A stretch of 64,000 nt of DNA from JACPDI01 sp035463475 (GTDB lineage: Bacteria; Acidobacteriota; Vicinamibacteria; Vicinamibacterales; 2-12-FULL-66-21), in the NCBI GenBank assembly GCA_035463475.1, contig DATHTE010000014.1:1-64000 (forward strand), written 5' to 3'. Shown here one piece after another: positions 26,509 through 33,922 of this stretch. The notes under the pieces were generated by a model. It had not been told where the DNA came from. It did not search any database and saw nothing but the letters and a program-made list of their open reading frames with translations. Both the position numbers and the translations under genes were made by a program. Positions within the stretch are counted from its first letter, which is position 1. Each line of letters opens with the position of its first letter.

Positions 26509-26987
26509 GTCTCCGATACGACGCGCGGACGCCGCATCACGGTCAGCGGCACCCCCTCGGGGGCCGCGGGGCGCGGCGGTGCGTCCACCGTCAGGTCGAA
26601 CAGCGTGCACGTGGCGAGCGCCGAGACGATCCGGTCCTTGATCCGCCACAGCGGGTCGCGCACGTTGCACGACGAGTACTGCTCGCACTTCTCCGGCTCG
26701 TCCTCCGAACACGCCGTCATCGTCAGCGGGCCGTCGATCGCCTGGATAACGTCGGCAACCGAGATCGCCGTCGCGGGGCGGGCGAGCCGGTATCCGCCGC
26801 GCGTCCCCTGGTGGGAGACCAGCAGCCCCCGCTGGACCAGCCGCTGCAAGACCTTCGCGAGCAACTCGACGGGGATCTCGTACAGCTGGGCGATCTCGCG
26901 CGCGCTCGCGGCCCCCCGGTCGGCCTCAGCCGCGAGGTGTTTCATCGCAATCAAGGCGTAATCGGTCTTTTTCGACAGCCTCAGCAT
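26505..26987 (-). CDS. Rrf2-family Fe-S regulator (IscR/SufR-like)
   Basis: 160 residues. The winged helix spans about 1-80 ('MLRLSKKTDYALIAMKHLAA', 'ELLAKVLQRLVQRGLLVSHQ', 'GTRGGYRLARP'), followed by the cluster-binding cysteines 'CSEDEPEKCEQYSSC'. The Cys spacing is that of cluster-sensing Rrf2 proteins. It is the first gene of the suf run and probably represses it when clusters are sufficient. Two near-identical operator-like sites lie directly upstream (27001-27046), indicating autoregulation. Confidence 0.92.
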   Translation of the reverse strand: MLRLSKKTDYALIAMKHLAAEADRGAASAREIAQLYEIPVELLAKVLQRLVQRGLLVSHQGTRGGYRLARPATAISVADVIQAIDGPLTMTACSEDEPEKCEQYSSCNVRDPLWRIKDRIVSALATCTLFDLTVDAPPRPAAPEGVPLTVMRRPRVVSET

Positions 26988-27000
26988 GGGACCTGAATCT

Positions 27001-27046
27001 CCGACCAGAATTGTCCTATTTTAATCCGACCAGAATGGTCGGGCAA
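27001..27046 (-). promoter_or_regulatory. Promoter and double Rrf2/IscR-type operator of the suf operon
   Basis: On the minus strand: -35 TTGCCC (27046-27041), a 17-bp spacer, and -10 TAAAAT (27023-27018). A perfect-arm palindrome CCGACCATTCTGGTCGG (27042-27026) fills the spacer. A second site GGACAATTCTGGTCGG (27016-27001), spaced 25 bp, covers the expected transcription start. This placement fits repression by the Rrf2 protein encoded 14 bp further on. Confidence 0.75.
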
Positions 27047-27065
27047 GTACCCGGGCTTTTAGGCC

Positions 27066-27240
27066 AGATTTCAGGGTTCAGGGTTCAGCAGCAGGGTTCA
27101 GGGTTTGGGGGTTCGGCGTTTTTAGGGGTTCAGGGTCCGGGTTCGGCGGTTCGGGCTGAGGGGCCGCTGGCGAGCGAACCAGAAGAACCGGAACCTGGAA
27201 CCCATCGAACCTGTCGAACCCGTCGAACCGATCGAACCTC
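27066..27240. repeat. CAGGGTT/GGTTCGG heptamer-rich intergenic tract
   Basis: About 175 bp made largely of CAGGGTT, GGTTCAG, GGTTCGG and, at the far end, TCGAACC variants (for example TTCAGGGTTCAGGGTTCAGC). It lies between the suf promoter and the moeB gene. ORFs through it are pure repeat translation. It is the largest of three such tracts in the window. Confidence 0.6.
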
Positions 27241-28401
27241 TCAGTATCGCTTCAGACTCGGATCCACCCGCTCGATCCACGCGAGGATGCCGCCCTCGAG
27301 ATTGTGAACGTCGGGATATCCGCGACCGCGCAGGAAGTGGGCAGCGCGGGCGCTGCGCACGCCGGATCGACAGTGCACGATGACCTCCCGATCCTTGGGA
27401 ATCTCGGAGTACCGCTGGTTCAGCTCACCCAGCGGAATCAGCTGTGCTCCAGGAATCCTGCAGATGCTGTGCTCCGCCGGCTCGCGGACGTCCACGAGGA
27501 CGAATGACGCCTTGCGCTCCATGCGTTCCTTCAGCTCTTCAACCGTCACGTTCTGTTCGTCCTCCACCGGTGGCGTGGTGCCGTCGCAGTACTCATCGTA
27601 GTCCCGGAGCACGGTGATAGTCGGGGCCGTGCCGCAGACCGGGCAGTCGGGATCGCGGTTCAACCGGAGCTCGCGGAATCGCATGCGCAGCGCGTCGAGC
27701 ACCAGGAAGCGCCCAACGAGAGGGGTCCCCTCGCCCAGCGCCAGCTTGATCGCCTCGGTCGCCTGGATGGTGCCGATGATGCCCGGCAGGACGCCAAGCA
27801 CGCCGCCTTCGGCGCAGTTCTGGATGAGGCCCGGTGGCGGCGGCTCGGGATGAAGGCAGCGGTAGCAGGGACCGCCGGGCATCGCGAAGACCGACGCCTG
27901 CCCCTCGAAACGGAAGATGCTGCCGTAGACGTTCGGCTTGCGCGCCAGCACGCACGCGTCGTTCACAAGGTAGCGCGTCGCGAAATTGTCCGTACCGTCC
28001 ACGACGATGTCGTAGCGCGCGAGCAGGTCGAGCGCGGACGCCGCGCTGAACCGCGTCTCGTGTGTGGCGATCGTGATGCTGGAATTCATCGCGCGCAGCC
28101 GTTCGGCCGCGGCCGCGAGCTTCGGTCGTCCGACGTCCGACTCGGCGTACAGAATCTGGCGCTGCAGGTTCGACGAATCGACACGGTCGAAATCCACCAG
28201 CCCGATCGTGCCGACGCCAGCAGCGGCGAGATAGAGGGACGCGGGGGACCCGAGTCCACCGGCGCCGATGCACAGCACGCGCGCCGCTTTTAGCCTCCGC
28301 TGGCCGGCGGCGCCCACTTCCGGCATCGCCAGGTGGCGTGCGTAACGGTGCAGTTCTCCGGTGGTGAGCTCGACCTCTTCCATGCGTTTTGCGTGGATCA
28401 T
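27241..28401 (-). CDS. moeB: MoeB/ThiF-like adenylyltransferase fused to rhodanese
   Basis: 386 residues. The N-terminal E1-like domain (about 10-260) has 'GELHRYARHLAMPEVGAAGQ', nucleotide loop 'CIGAGGLGSPASLYLAAAGV', 'VDFDRVDSSNLQRQILY', 'VVDGTDNFATRYLVNDACV' and zinc pairs 'CYRCLHP' and 'CPVCGTA'. The C-terminal rhodanese domain (about 285-386) has the persulfide cysteine in 'EVIVHCRSGVRSARAAHFL'. The fusion matches MOCS3-like enzymes that activate and thiolate sulfur-carrier proteins (MoaD, ThiS, CysO). It may serve the moaB-moeA pathway or thiamine/cysteine sulfur transfer. Start could also be an ATG six codons in. Confidence 0.92.
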   Translation of the reverse strand: MIHAKRMEEVELTTGELHRYARHLAMPEVGAAGQRRLKAARVLCIGAGGLGSPASLYLAAAGVGTIGLVDFDRVDSSNLQRQILYAESDVGRPKLAAAAERLRAMNSSITIATHETRFSAASALDLLARYDIVVDGTDNFATRYLVNDACVLARKPNVYGSIFRFEGQASVFAMPGGPCYRCLHPEPPPPGLIQNCAEGGVLGVLPGIIGTIQATEAIKLALGEGTPLVGRFLVLDALRMRFRELRLNRDPDCPVCGTAPTITVLRDYDEYCDGTTPPVEDEQNVTVEELKERMERKASFVLVDVREPAEHSICRIPGAQLIPLGELNQRYSEIPKDREVIVHCRSGVRSARAAHFLRGRGYPDVHNLEGGILAWIERVDPSLKRY

Positions 28402-28429
28402 TATCGCCGCTTTCGCCTAATATTCGGGT

Positions 28430-29872
28430 GTGGTTCCCCTACAGTTCGTCGTCGGACTGGCCCTCGGCCTGGGTGTCGCCGCGGCACTGTATTTCTGGGT
28501 GCGCGGGCGCAACGCGGCCGAGGTGGCGGACGCGCGCGCGAGGCTCGAGGCGGAGATGGAAGCCCATTCCGCCGTGGTCGAGTCGCTGCGGGCGAAGGAA
28601 CTGCAGCTGCAGCAGAACGCAACCGAGCTGGGGCGCGTCCGTGTCGACCTCGCCACCGCGCTCGCTCAACTGGATGCGGAACGGCGCACGGTCGACGAGA
28701 AGATCGCGACGCTTGCCGCTGCCGAGGAGCGGCTCAAGGACGCCTTCGCGGCACTCTCGCAGGAAGCGTTGAAGAGCAGCAACGAGTCGTTCCTCCAGCT
28801 CGCGAAAACCACGTTCGAGAAGCTGCAGGAAAAGGCCGTCGGCGAGCTGGAAAAACGTGAGAACGCCGTCAGCCAGCTGGTGCTGCCGCTGCAGCAGTCG
28901 CTCGACACGGTGGGGAAGACCGTCGCGGAGATCGAGAAGTCGCGCATAGAGGCGTACAGCCGGATCGACGAACAGCTGAAATCGCTCGCGAACACTCAGA
29001 ACACCCTGCAGGCGGAAACCAACCATCTCGTGAACGCCCTGCGATCCCCGAACGTGCGCGGCCAGTGGGGGGAAATGCAGCTGCGCCGGGTCGTCGAAGC
29101 GGCGGGGATGGTGGAGCACTGCGACTTCGACTTCAAGGAGACCGTCGGCACCGAAGACGGCAGGCTGATTCCGGATCTGCTGGTGCGGCTGCCCGGCGGG
29201 AAGAACGTCGTGGTGGACTCGAAGGTCCCCGCCACGGCCTTTCTGGAGGCCATCACCGAGTCCAATGACGATGCGCGCGAGGCCAGGCTCAGGGAACACG
29301 CGCGGCAGGTCCGCGATCACATCGCGAAGCTCGCTGCCAAGTCGTACTGGGCGCATTTCCAGCCGACCCCGGACATCGTCGTCATGTTCCTGCCGGGCGA
29401 GTCTCTGCTGAGCGCGGCGCTGCTGCACGATCCGTCGCTGCTCGACTTCAGCGTTTCGAAAGGCGTGATGCTCGCCAGCCCGCTGACGCTCATCGGATTG
29501 CTGCGCGCCGTGGCGTTCGGCTGGCAACAGGAGGCGCTGGCGAGAAACGCCCAGGAAATCAGCAGCCTGGGCCAGCAGCTCTACGACCGGATTCGGGTGC
29601 TGCTCGAACACCTCGACGATCTCGGGCGCGATCTGCAGGGGTCTGTTGACGCCTACAACCGCGTGCTCGCGTCGCTCGGCTCACGCGTGCTGGTCACCGC
29701 TCGGAAGCTCAAGGAGCTGGGGGTCGCGACGACGAAGGAGCTGCCGGACGTGCACCCGGTGGACGTCGCGCCGCGCTCTCCGCAGAACAGCGAGCTGGCG
29801 GGGCTGCTTGGGGAAGCCGCGGTGGACGGCGAGCTCGTGGCTCCTCTGTCCGACGAAACAGAGAAGGTGTGA
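28430..29872 (+). CDS. rmuC: DNA recombination protein RmuC
   Basis: 480 residues from a GTG. An N-terminal membrane helix ('LQFVVGLALGLGVAAALYFW') is followed by a long coiled coil (about 30-190) rich in Glu/Ala/Leu, then the RmuC nuclease-like domain: 'LRSPNVRGQWGEMQLRRVVE', 'DFDFKETVGTEDGRLIPDLL', 'VRLPGGKNVVVDSKVPATAF' and 'MFLPGESLLSAALLHDPSLL'. The family limits inversions at short repeats, of interest in a genome full of palindromes. Divergent from moeB with 28 bp between them. Confidence 0.92.
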   Translation: MVPLQFVVGLALGLGVAAALYFWVRGRNAAEVADARARLEAEMEAHSAVVESLRAKELQLQQNATELGRVRVDLATALAQLDAERRTVDEKIATLAAAEERLKDAFAALSQEALKSSNESFLQLAKTTFEKLQEKAVGELEKRENAVSQLVLPLQQSLDTVGKTVAEIEKSRIEAYSRIDEQLKSLANTQNTLQAETNHLVNALRSPNVRGQWGEMQLRRVVEAAGMVEHCDFDFKETVGTEDGRLIPDLLVRLPGGKNVVVDSKVPATAFLEAITESNDDAREARLREHARQVRDHIAKLAAKSYWAHFQPTPDIVVMFLPGESLLSAALLHDPSLLDFSVSKGVMLASPLTLIGLLRAVAFGWQQEALARNAQEISSLGQQLYDRIRVLLEHLDDLGRDLQGSVDAYNRVLASLGSRVLVTARKLKELGVATTKELPDVHPVDVAPRSPQNSELAGLLGEAAVDGELVAPLSDETEKV

Positions 29873-29878
29873 GCGTGT

Positions 29879-29897
29879 ACGGGGTCAGCCCCCGTTC
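29879..29897. repeat. Short GGGGTCAGCCCCC palindrome after rmuC
   Basis: ACGGGGTCAGCCCCCGT is a single near-palindrome of the GGGGTCAGACCCC family, 7 bp after the rmuC stop. It sits between convergent genes, where it may serve as a terminator hairpin. Confidence 0.6.
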
Positions 29898-29910
29898 ACG
29901 CTTCACCTAC

Positions 29911-30621
29911 CTATCTGAGCTCCGCGGTCAGCGTGACGCTCGCCCGTATCTCGATCTCCCCGGCCGCGATCGGCGTAGGCACCGACTGCTTCATCTCCGC
30001 CCGCATCGCCGTCACGTAGGGCATCGGCGGTGGCACGTCGGGCCGGCCTCCTTCCTCGATCTTCAGCACGCGCGCGACGGTCATGCCGGCGCCTGAGGCC
30101 GCGGCGTCGGCGCGGCCCCTCGCATCGGCGACCGCCACCCTCAGCGCCTCGCGCTCGACGCGCTCACGGTCGCGGAGGTCGAAGCGGATGGCCCCGGCGT
30201 TGGTCGCGCCGGCGGCGATTGCCGCGTCGATCACCTCGCCGAGCCGATCGAGCTCGTCCACGCGCGCCTCGATGCGGTTGCGCGCCGTGTAGGCGCGCAG
30301 CACCTGGCGGCCGTCCACGTAATCGAACTCCGGCGCCAGGTCGTATCCGCGCGTCTGCACCGCGTCGGCCGGCAGCCCCAGCGCGCGGAGCCGCTGCTGC
30401 ACGGCGGTCATGATCTCCGCGTTGCGCGTGGCGGCCTCGCGCGGCGCCTTGGATCGGGTCTCGACGGCGAGGTCGACAAACGCGCGATCCGGCGCGCGGC
30501 GCAGGATGGCTTCCCCCTGCGTCACGACCGTGGGCACGCGCGGCTCCGGCGAGCGCGTCTCCTGGGCGCGCGCCGGCGCGGCAGCGAAGCAGAGCAGAAC
30601 GGCGAGCGTGATCGTCTTCAT
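29911..30621 (-). CDS. SIMPL (DUF541) domain periplasmic protein
   Basis: 236 residues. Signal peptide 'MKTITLAVLLCFAAAPARAQ', then a DUF541/SIMPL domain: 'VVTQGEAILRRAPDRAFVDL', 'AVETRSKAPREAATRNAEIM', 'VQTRGYDLAPEFDYVDGRQV', 'AYTARNRIEARVDELDRLGE', 'FDLRDRERVEREALRVAVAD'. The family includes E. coli YggE, linked to oxidative stress, and BP26 channel-like assemblies; the molecular role is unclear. Next on the strand, 27 bp upstream, is the SUMF1-like gene. Confidence 0.9.
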   Translation of the reverse strand: MKTITLAVLLCFAAAPARAQETRSPEPRVPTVVTQGEAILRRAPDRAFVDLAVETRSKAPREAATRNAEIMTAVQQRLRALGLPADAVQTRGYDLAPEFDYVDGRQVLRAYTARNRIEARVDELDRLGEVIDAAIAAGATNAGAIRFDLRDRERVEREALRVAVADARGRADAAASGAGMTVARVLKIEEGGRPDVPPPMPYVTAMRAEMKQSVPTPIAAGEIEIRASVTLTAELR

Positions 30622-30648
30622 GTTCGTTAGGACGCGGCGGGCGGGCGA

Positions 30649-31467
30649 TCAGCCGGCGCCGAGCGGGCTCGGCGGGCCCGCCGACGTGCACGCCACGCGG
30701 AAGCCGATGCTGTACGAGTATGTGTCCGGCGGGACCTTGTGCCGGTAGCTGCACGTGAGCATGCGCGGGTCGGACGTCGGCCAGCCGCCGCCGCGGACGA
30801 TGCGCAGCGAGCCGCGCGACGGGCCGCGCGGGTTGCGTTCGGGCGACCGTGAGTAGAAGTCCGCGGCGTACCAGTCGGACACCCATTCCCAGACATTGCC
30901 GATCGCGTCGCGGACGCCGAACGCGTTCGGCGGATAGTGCGTCACCGGCGTGGTGCCGGCGCCGTCGCGGTGACGCGGATCGAGCAGGAAGTTCGCCCGC
31001 GACGGATCGAGCGCGTCGCCCCACGGCAGGCGCTCGTTCGATCCCGCGCGCGCCGCGCACTCCCACTCCGCTTCGGTGGGCAGCCGCATCGGGCGGCTGA
31101 GCAGCGAGGAAAGCCACGCGCAGTACGCCGCCGCGTCCTCCCAGTTCACGAGCGTCACCGGATGATCCAGGCGCCCTTGGGGCGGGCGGCCGGCAGCCCA
31201 GACATACGGGGCCGCGGAGGCCCGGAACGCCGCCTCGCGTTCGGGCCCGCCGCTCGCGACAATGAGCGGCAGCTCGTAGATGCCCGGCGGGCGGTGCCCG
31301 GTCTCCACCGTGAACCGCGCGTACTGCCCGACGGTCACGGAATGGACGCCGATCTCGAACGCATCGAGCGCCACGACGTGCGCGGGACGCTCGTCCTCCT
31401 CGCCGTGGTCGGCGCCCATGACGAACTCGCCCGCCGTGATCCGAACCGTTTCCGGCAGTCCCTGCAC
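30649..31467 (-). CDS. Formylglycine-generating-enzyme-like (SUMF1/PvdO) domain protein
   Basis: 272 residues covering one FGE-sulfatase domain: 'VRITAGEFVMGADHGEEDER', 'HPVTLVNWEDAAAYCAWLSS', 'RLPTEAEWECAARAGSNERL', 'IGNVWEWVSDWYAADFY' and the closing 'RIVRGGGWPTSDPRMLTCSY'. True FGEs have two cysteines in 'RGGSWxCxxxxCxRYR'; here the first is Thr and only the second is kept, so sulfatase activation is unlikely. No signal peptide. It may be a modifying or binding protein of the wider family. No sulfatase gene is nearby. Confidence 0.88.
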   Translation of the reverse strand: MQGLPETVRITAGEFVMGADHGEEDERPAHVVALDAFEIGVHSVTVGQYARFTVETGHRPPGIYELPLIVASGGPEREAAFRASAAPYVWAAGRPPQGRLDHPVTLVNWEDAAAYCAWLSSLLSRPMRLPTEAEWECAARAGSNERLPWGDALDPSRANFLLDPRHRDGAGTTPVTHYPPNAFGVRDAIGNVWEWVSDWYAADFYSRSPERNPRGPSRGSLRIVRGGGWPTSDPRMLTCSYRHKVPPDTYSYSIGFRVACTSAGPPSPLGAG

Positions 31468-31540
31468 GCGTTGGCCCGCGGGCCGTCCCTCCCTGTTGAG
31501 TGCCGACGGGAACGTTACCAGATTCGACTAGACTGATGCC

Positions 31541-32677
31541 ATGCGCATCGAACAATTCGCCATGGAGCGGATGCAGTCCACCTGGGAGAACCGGGTCGAG
31601 ATCAATCTCTCCGAGAGCGGCGTTCATCCGCTGCGCGTCGACGAGCTGTGCGACACCCCGGAGCTCCGCGAACTCCTGCTCCGGCAGGAGCTCGTATACA
31701 CGCAGTCGAACGGCACGCCGGAGCTGCGCCGCTTCATCGCGGCCATGTACCCAGGGGCGACGGAAGACCATGTTGAAGTGACCAACGGCGGATCCGAGGC
31801 GAACTACATCACGCTCTGGAACCTCGTCGAGCCGGGCGACGAGGTCGTCATGATGGTGCCGAACTACATGCAGTCCTGGGGACTGGCGCGCGGGTTCGGC
31901 GGACAGCTCAAGCCGTGGGCGCTGCGTGAGGTGCACGACGGCGCATCGCCGCGCTGGCGACCGGACTTCGACGCGCTGCGATCGCTCGTGACCTCGAGGA
32001 CGCGCCTGGTGCTGATCTGCAATCCCAACAACCCGACCGGCGCGCGGTTGACGGCGGCGGACCTGGACGAGATCTGCCGGATCGCCGGCGCGCATGGCGC
32101 GTGGCTGCTTTCCGACGAGATCTATCGTGGCGCGGAGCGGGACGGCGTCGAGACCGCGTCGGTCTGGGGCCGCTACGAGCGGGCAATCGTGACGAGCGGG
32201 CTGTCCAAGGCCTACGGCCTGCCCGGGCTGCGCATCGGCTGGATCGTCGCACCGCCAGACCTGATCGCGAAGCTCTGGTCGTACCACGATTACACGACGA
32301 TCTCGCCCGGGGCCATGAGCGACCTGCTCGCGCGCGTCGCGCTCGCCCCCTCGCGCCGCGCCCGGATCGTCGCGCGGACGCGGCGAATCATCGGCGAGAA
32401 CTATCCGATCGTGCGGGATTGGCTCGACGCCTTCGGCGGGCAGTTCCGCCACGCGGCGCCCGAAGCCGGCGCGATCGTCTACGTCGCGTATCGATACCCG
32501 ATCAACTCGACGGAGCTGATCCTCAAGCTGAAGGACACGCACAGCGTGCTGATCGTGCCGGGGGACCACTTCCACATGGACGGCTACTTCCGGCTCGGGT
32601 TCGGGTCTGAGACCGATTACCTGAGGGAGGGACTGAAGCGGCTCAACGCGCTGCTGGAGTCTTTCGCGAAGGTGTGA
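31541..32677 (+). CDS. PLP-dependent aminotransferase, class I/II
   Basis: 378 residues. Fold-type I features: 'EVTNGGSEANYITLWNLVEP', 'RLVLICNPNNPTGARLTAAD' (NPTG), 'WLLSDEIYRGAERDG' and the PLP lysine in 'SGLSKAYGLPGLRIGWIV', with Arg for the carboxylate in 'YFRLGFGSE'. Specific substrate is not evident; relatives include capreomycidine-synthase-like and aspartate-type enzymes. It overlaps the homoserine dehydrogenase by 4 bp (GTGA), suggesting an amino-acid pathway linked to aspartate semialdehyde or homoserine. Confidence 0.88.
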   Translation: MRIEQFAMERMQSTWENRVEINLSESGVHPLRVDELCDTPELRELLLRQELVYTQSNGTPELRRFIAAMYPGATEDHVEVTNGGSEANYITLWNLVEPGDEVVMMVPNYMQSWGLARGFGGQLKPWALREVHDGASPRWRPDFDALRSLVTSRTRLVLICNPNNPTGARLTAADLDEICRIAGAHGAWLLSDEIYRGAERDGVETASVWGRYERAIVTSGLSKAYGLPGLRIGWIVAPPDLIAKLWSYHDYTTISPGAMSDLLARVALAPSRRARIVARTRRIIGENYPIVRDWLDAFGGQFRHAAPEAGAIVYVAYRYPINSTELILKLKDTHSVLIVPGDHFHMDGYFRLGFGSETDYLREGLKRLNALLESFAKV

Positions 32678-33705
32678 CGTTCGATCTCCTCCTGGTCGGC
32701 TTCGGCAACGTCGGCCGGCGCTTTGCCCGGCTGCTCGAAGAGCGGCGCGCCCGGCTGGCATCCGGCTACGACATCCAGACGCGCATCGTCGGCGTGGCCA
32801 CGGGTGGGCACGGCGGCGTGTTCGATCCGGGCGGCGTGGATCTCGCGCGCGCCCTGGCGTCCCCTGAAAGCCTGGGGCCCGTGCCGAACGGGCTGGAGTT
32901 GATCGCCGCCGCAGCCGCGACCCCCGGGCGCGCGCCCCGGGTCGTCGTCGAAACGTCCCCACTCAGCATCGAGGACGCCCGGCCGGCGATCGACCACGTG
33001 CGGCTCGCGCTGCTGTCGCGCATGCACGTCGTCAGCGCCAACAAAGGGCCGGTGGCGCTCGCCTACCGCGAGCTGCGGCTGCTGGCGGATCGCATGGGGG
33101 TTCGCTACCTCTTCGAGGGAGCCGTGATGGACGGCATCCCCGTGTTCAATCTGGTGCGGGACTCGATGCCGGCCGCCGACGTCCTCGGATTTCGCGGCGT
33201 CTTGAACAGCACGACGAACTACATCATCACGAGGCTCGAGGACGGGGAGGAATTCGGCCCGGCGCTGGCGGAGATGCGGCGGCAGGGGGTCGCCGAGGCG
33301 GACGCGTCGCTGGACATCGACGGCTGGGACGCCGCGGCGAAGACCGCGGCGCTCGTGAACGTGCTCATGGACGGCGCGATCGGGCCGCGCGACGTCGCGC
33401 GCACGGGCATCGCGGCGCTGACCGGCGCGCGCGTGCGCGAGGCCGTGGCGCACGGGCGGCGTATCAGGCTCGTCGCATCCGCGCGCCGCGAGGCAGGAAC
33501 GATCCGGGCGAGCGTCGCGCCCGAGGAGCTCGCCTCAGAAGACCCGCTGGCGCTTCTGCGGGGAATGTCCAATGCGCTGTACATCGAGACGGACGTGCTC
33601 GGCCGGGTGGGAATCACGCAGGTCGATGGCGGCCTCACGCAGACGGCGTACGCGCTCCTCTCGGACCTGGTGACGCTCGGCCGAGTGCCTCCAGCGCCTC
33701 GGTGA
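32674..33705 (+). CDS. Homoserine dehydrogenase family protein
   Basis: 343 residues from GTG 32674. NAD(P)-binding 'FDLLLVGFGNVGRRFARLLE', then 'HVVSANKGPVALAYRELRLL', substrate region 'FEGAVMDGIPVFNLVRDSMP', 'GFRGVLNSTTNYIITRLEDG' and 'AEADASLDIDGWDAAAKTAA' with the catalytic Lys. No C-terminal ACT domain, so it should be feedback-insensitive. It reduces aspartate semialdehyde to homoserine. The last 71 bp overlap, on the opposite strand, the 3' end of the glutaredoxin-like gene. Confidence 0.88.
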   Translation: MTFDLLLVGFGNVGRRFARLLEERRARLASGYDIQTRIVGVATGGHGGVFDPGGVDLARALASPESLGPVPNGLELIAAAAATPGRAPRVVVETSPLSIEDARPAIDHVRLALLSRMHVVSANKGPVALAYRELRLLADRMGVRYLFEGAVMDGIPVFNLVRDSMPAADVLGFRGVLNSTTNYIITRLEDGEEFGPALAEMRRQGVAEADASLDIDGWDAAAKTAALVNVLMDGAIGPRDVARTGIAALTGARVREAVAHGRRIRLVASARREAGTIRASVAPEELASEDPLALLRGMSNALYIETDVLGRVGITQVDGGLTQTAYALLSDLVTLGRVPPAPR

Positions 33706-33910
33706 GCGCCTGGGGGTCGAAGCCACTGATACGCGCCTTGCCGATGATCGTGACCGGGACGCTGCGAATTCCGAGCGCGACGAGATCGCGATACGCCGCG
33801 GCGTCTTCCTCGACGTTGCGCGCCGTGAAGGGCCGGCCGGAGCGTGAAAGAAACTCCTTCACCTGTTCGCACGCGTGTCAATGCGAACCGCTGAAGACGA
33901 CGATCTCCAT
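33635..33910 (-). CDS. Glutaredoxin-like protein with in-frame UGA, probable selenoprotein
   Basis: Read through one UGA (33880-33878), the frame from ATG 33910 gives 91 residues of a complete glutaredoxin/NrdH-type fold: 'MEIVVFSGSH-U-HACEQVKEFL', helix, 'RPFTARNVEEDAAAYRDLVA', the cis-proline loop 'GIRSVPVTIIG' and 'ISGFDPQALTEALEAL'. In homologues the UGA position is the first Cys of CxxC; here it would be Sec11 with Cys14 (UxxC). Without readthrough the protein would lack its first strand and active site. A SECIS-like hairpin follows. Likely a thiol-disulfide oxidoreductase. It is divergent from the CoA-transferase gene, only 12 bp between start codons. Confidence 0.78.
33844..33862 (-). 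promoter_or_regulatory. Candidate bacterial SECIS hairpin (glutaredoxin-like gene)
   Basis: GTGAAGGAGTTTCTTTCAC folds as a 6-bp stem (GTGAAG with CTTCAC) with one bulged U and a loop GAGUUU. The loop starts 22 nt after the UGA and begins with G. This meets the published bacterial SECIS constraints on distance and loop G, and the bulged U recalls the E. coli fdhF element. Confidence 0.55.
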
Positions 33911-33922
33911 TGCGATGATTCT

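Noticed and set aside
30164..32962. A 932-codon open frame on the minus strand
   Set aside because: It covers the SIMPL and SUMF1 genes in another frame and the aminotransferase/dehydrogenase genes antisense; composition is random Arg/Ala.
33635..33862. 75-residue ORF from GTG as a complete glutaredoxin
   Set aside because: It would miss the first beta strand and the active-site motif, which are encoded directly upstream in frame across the UGA.
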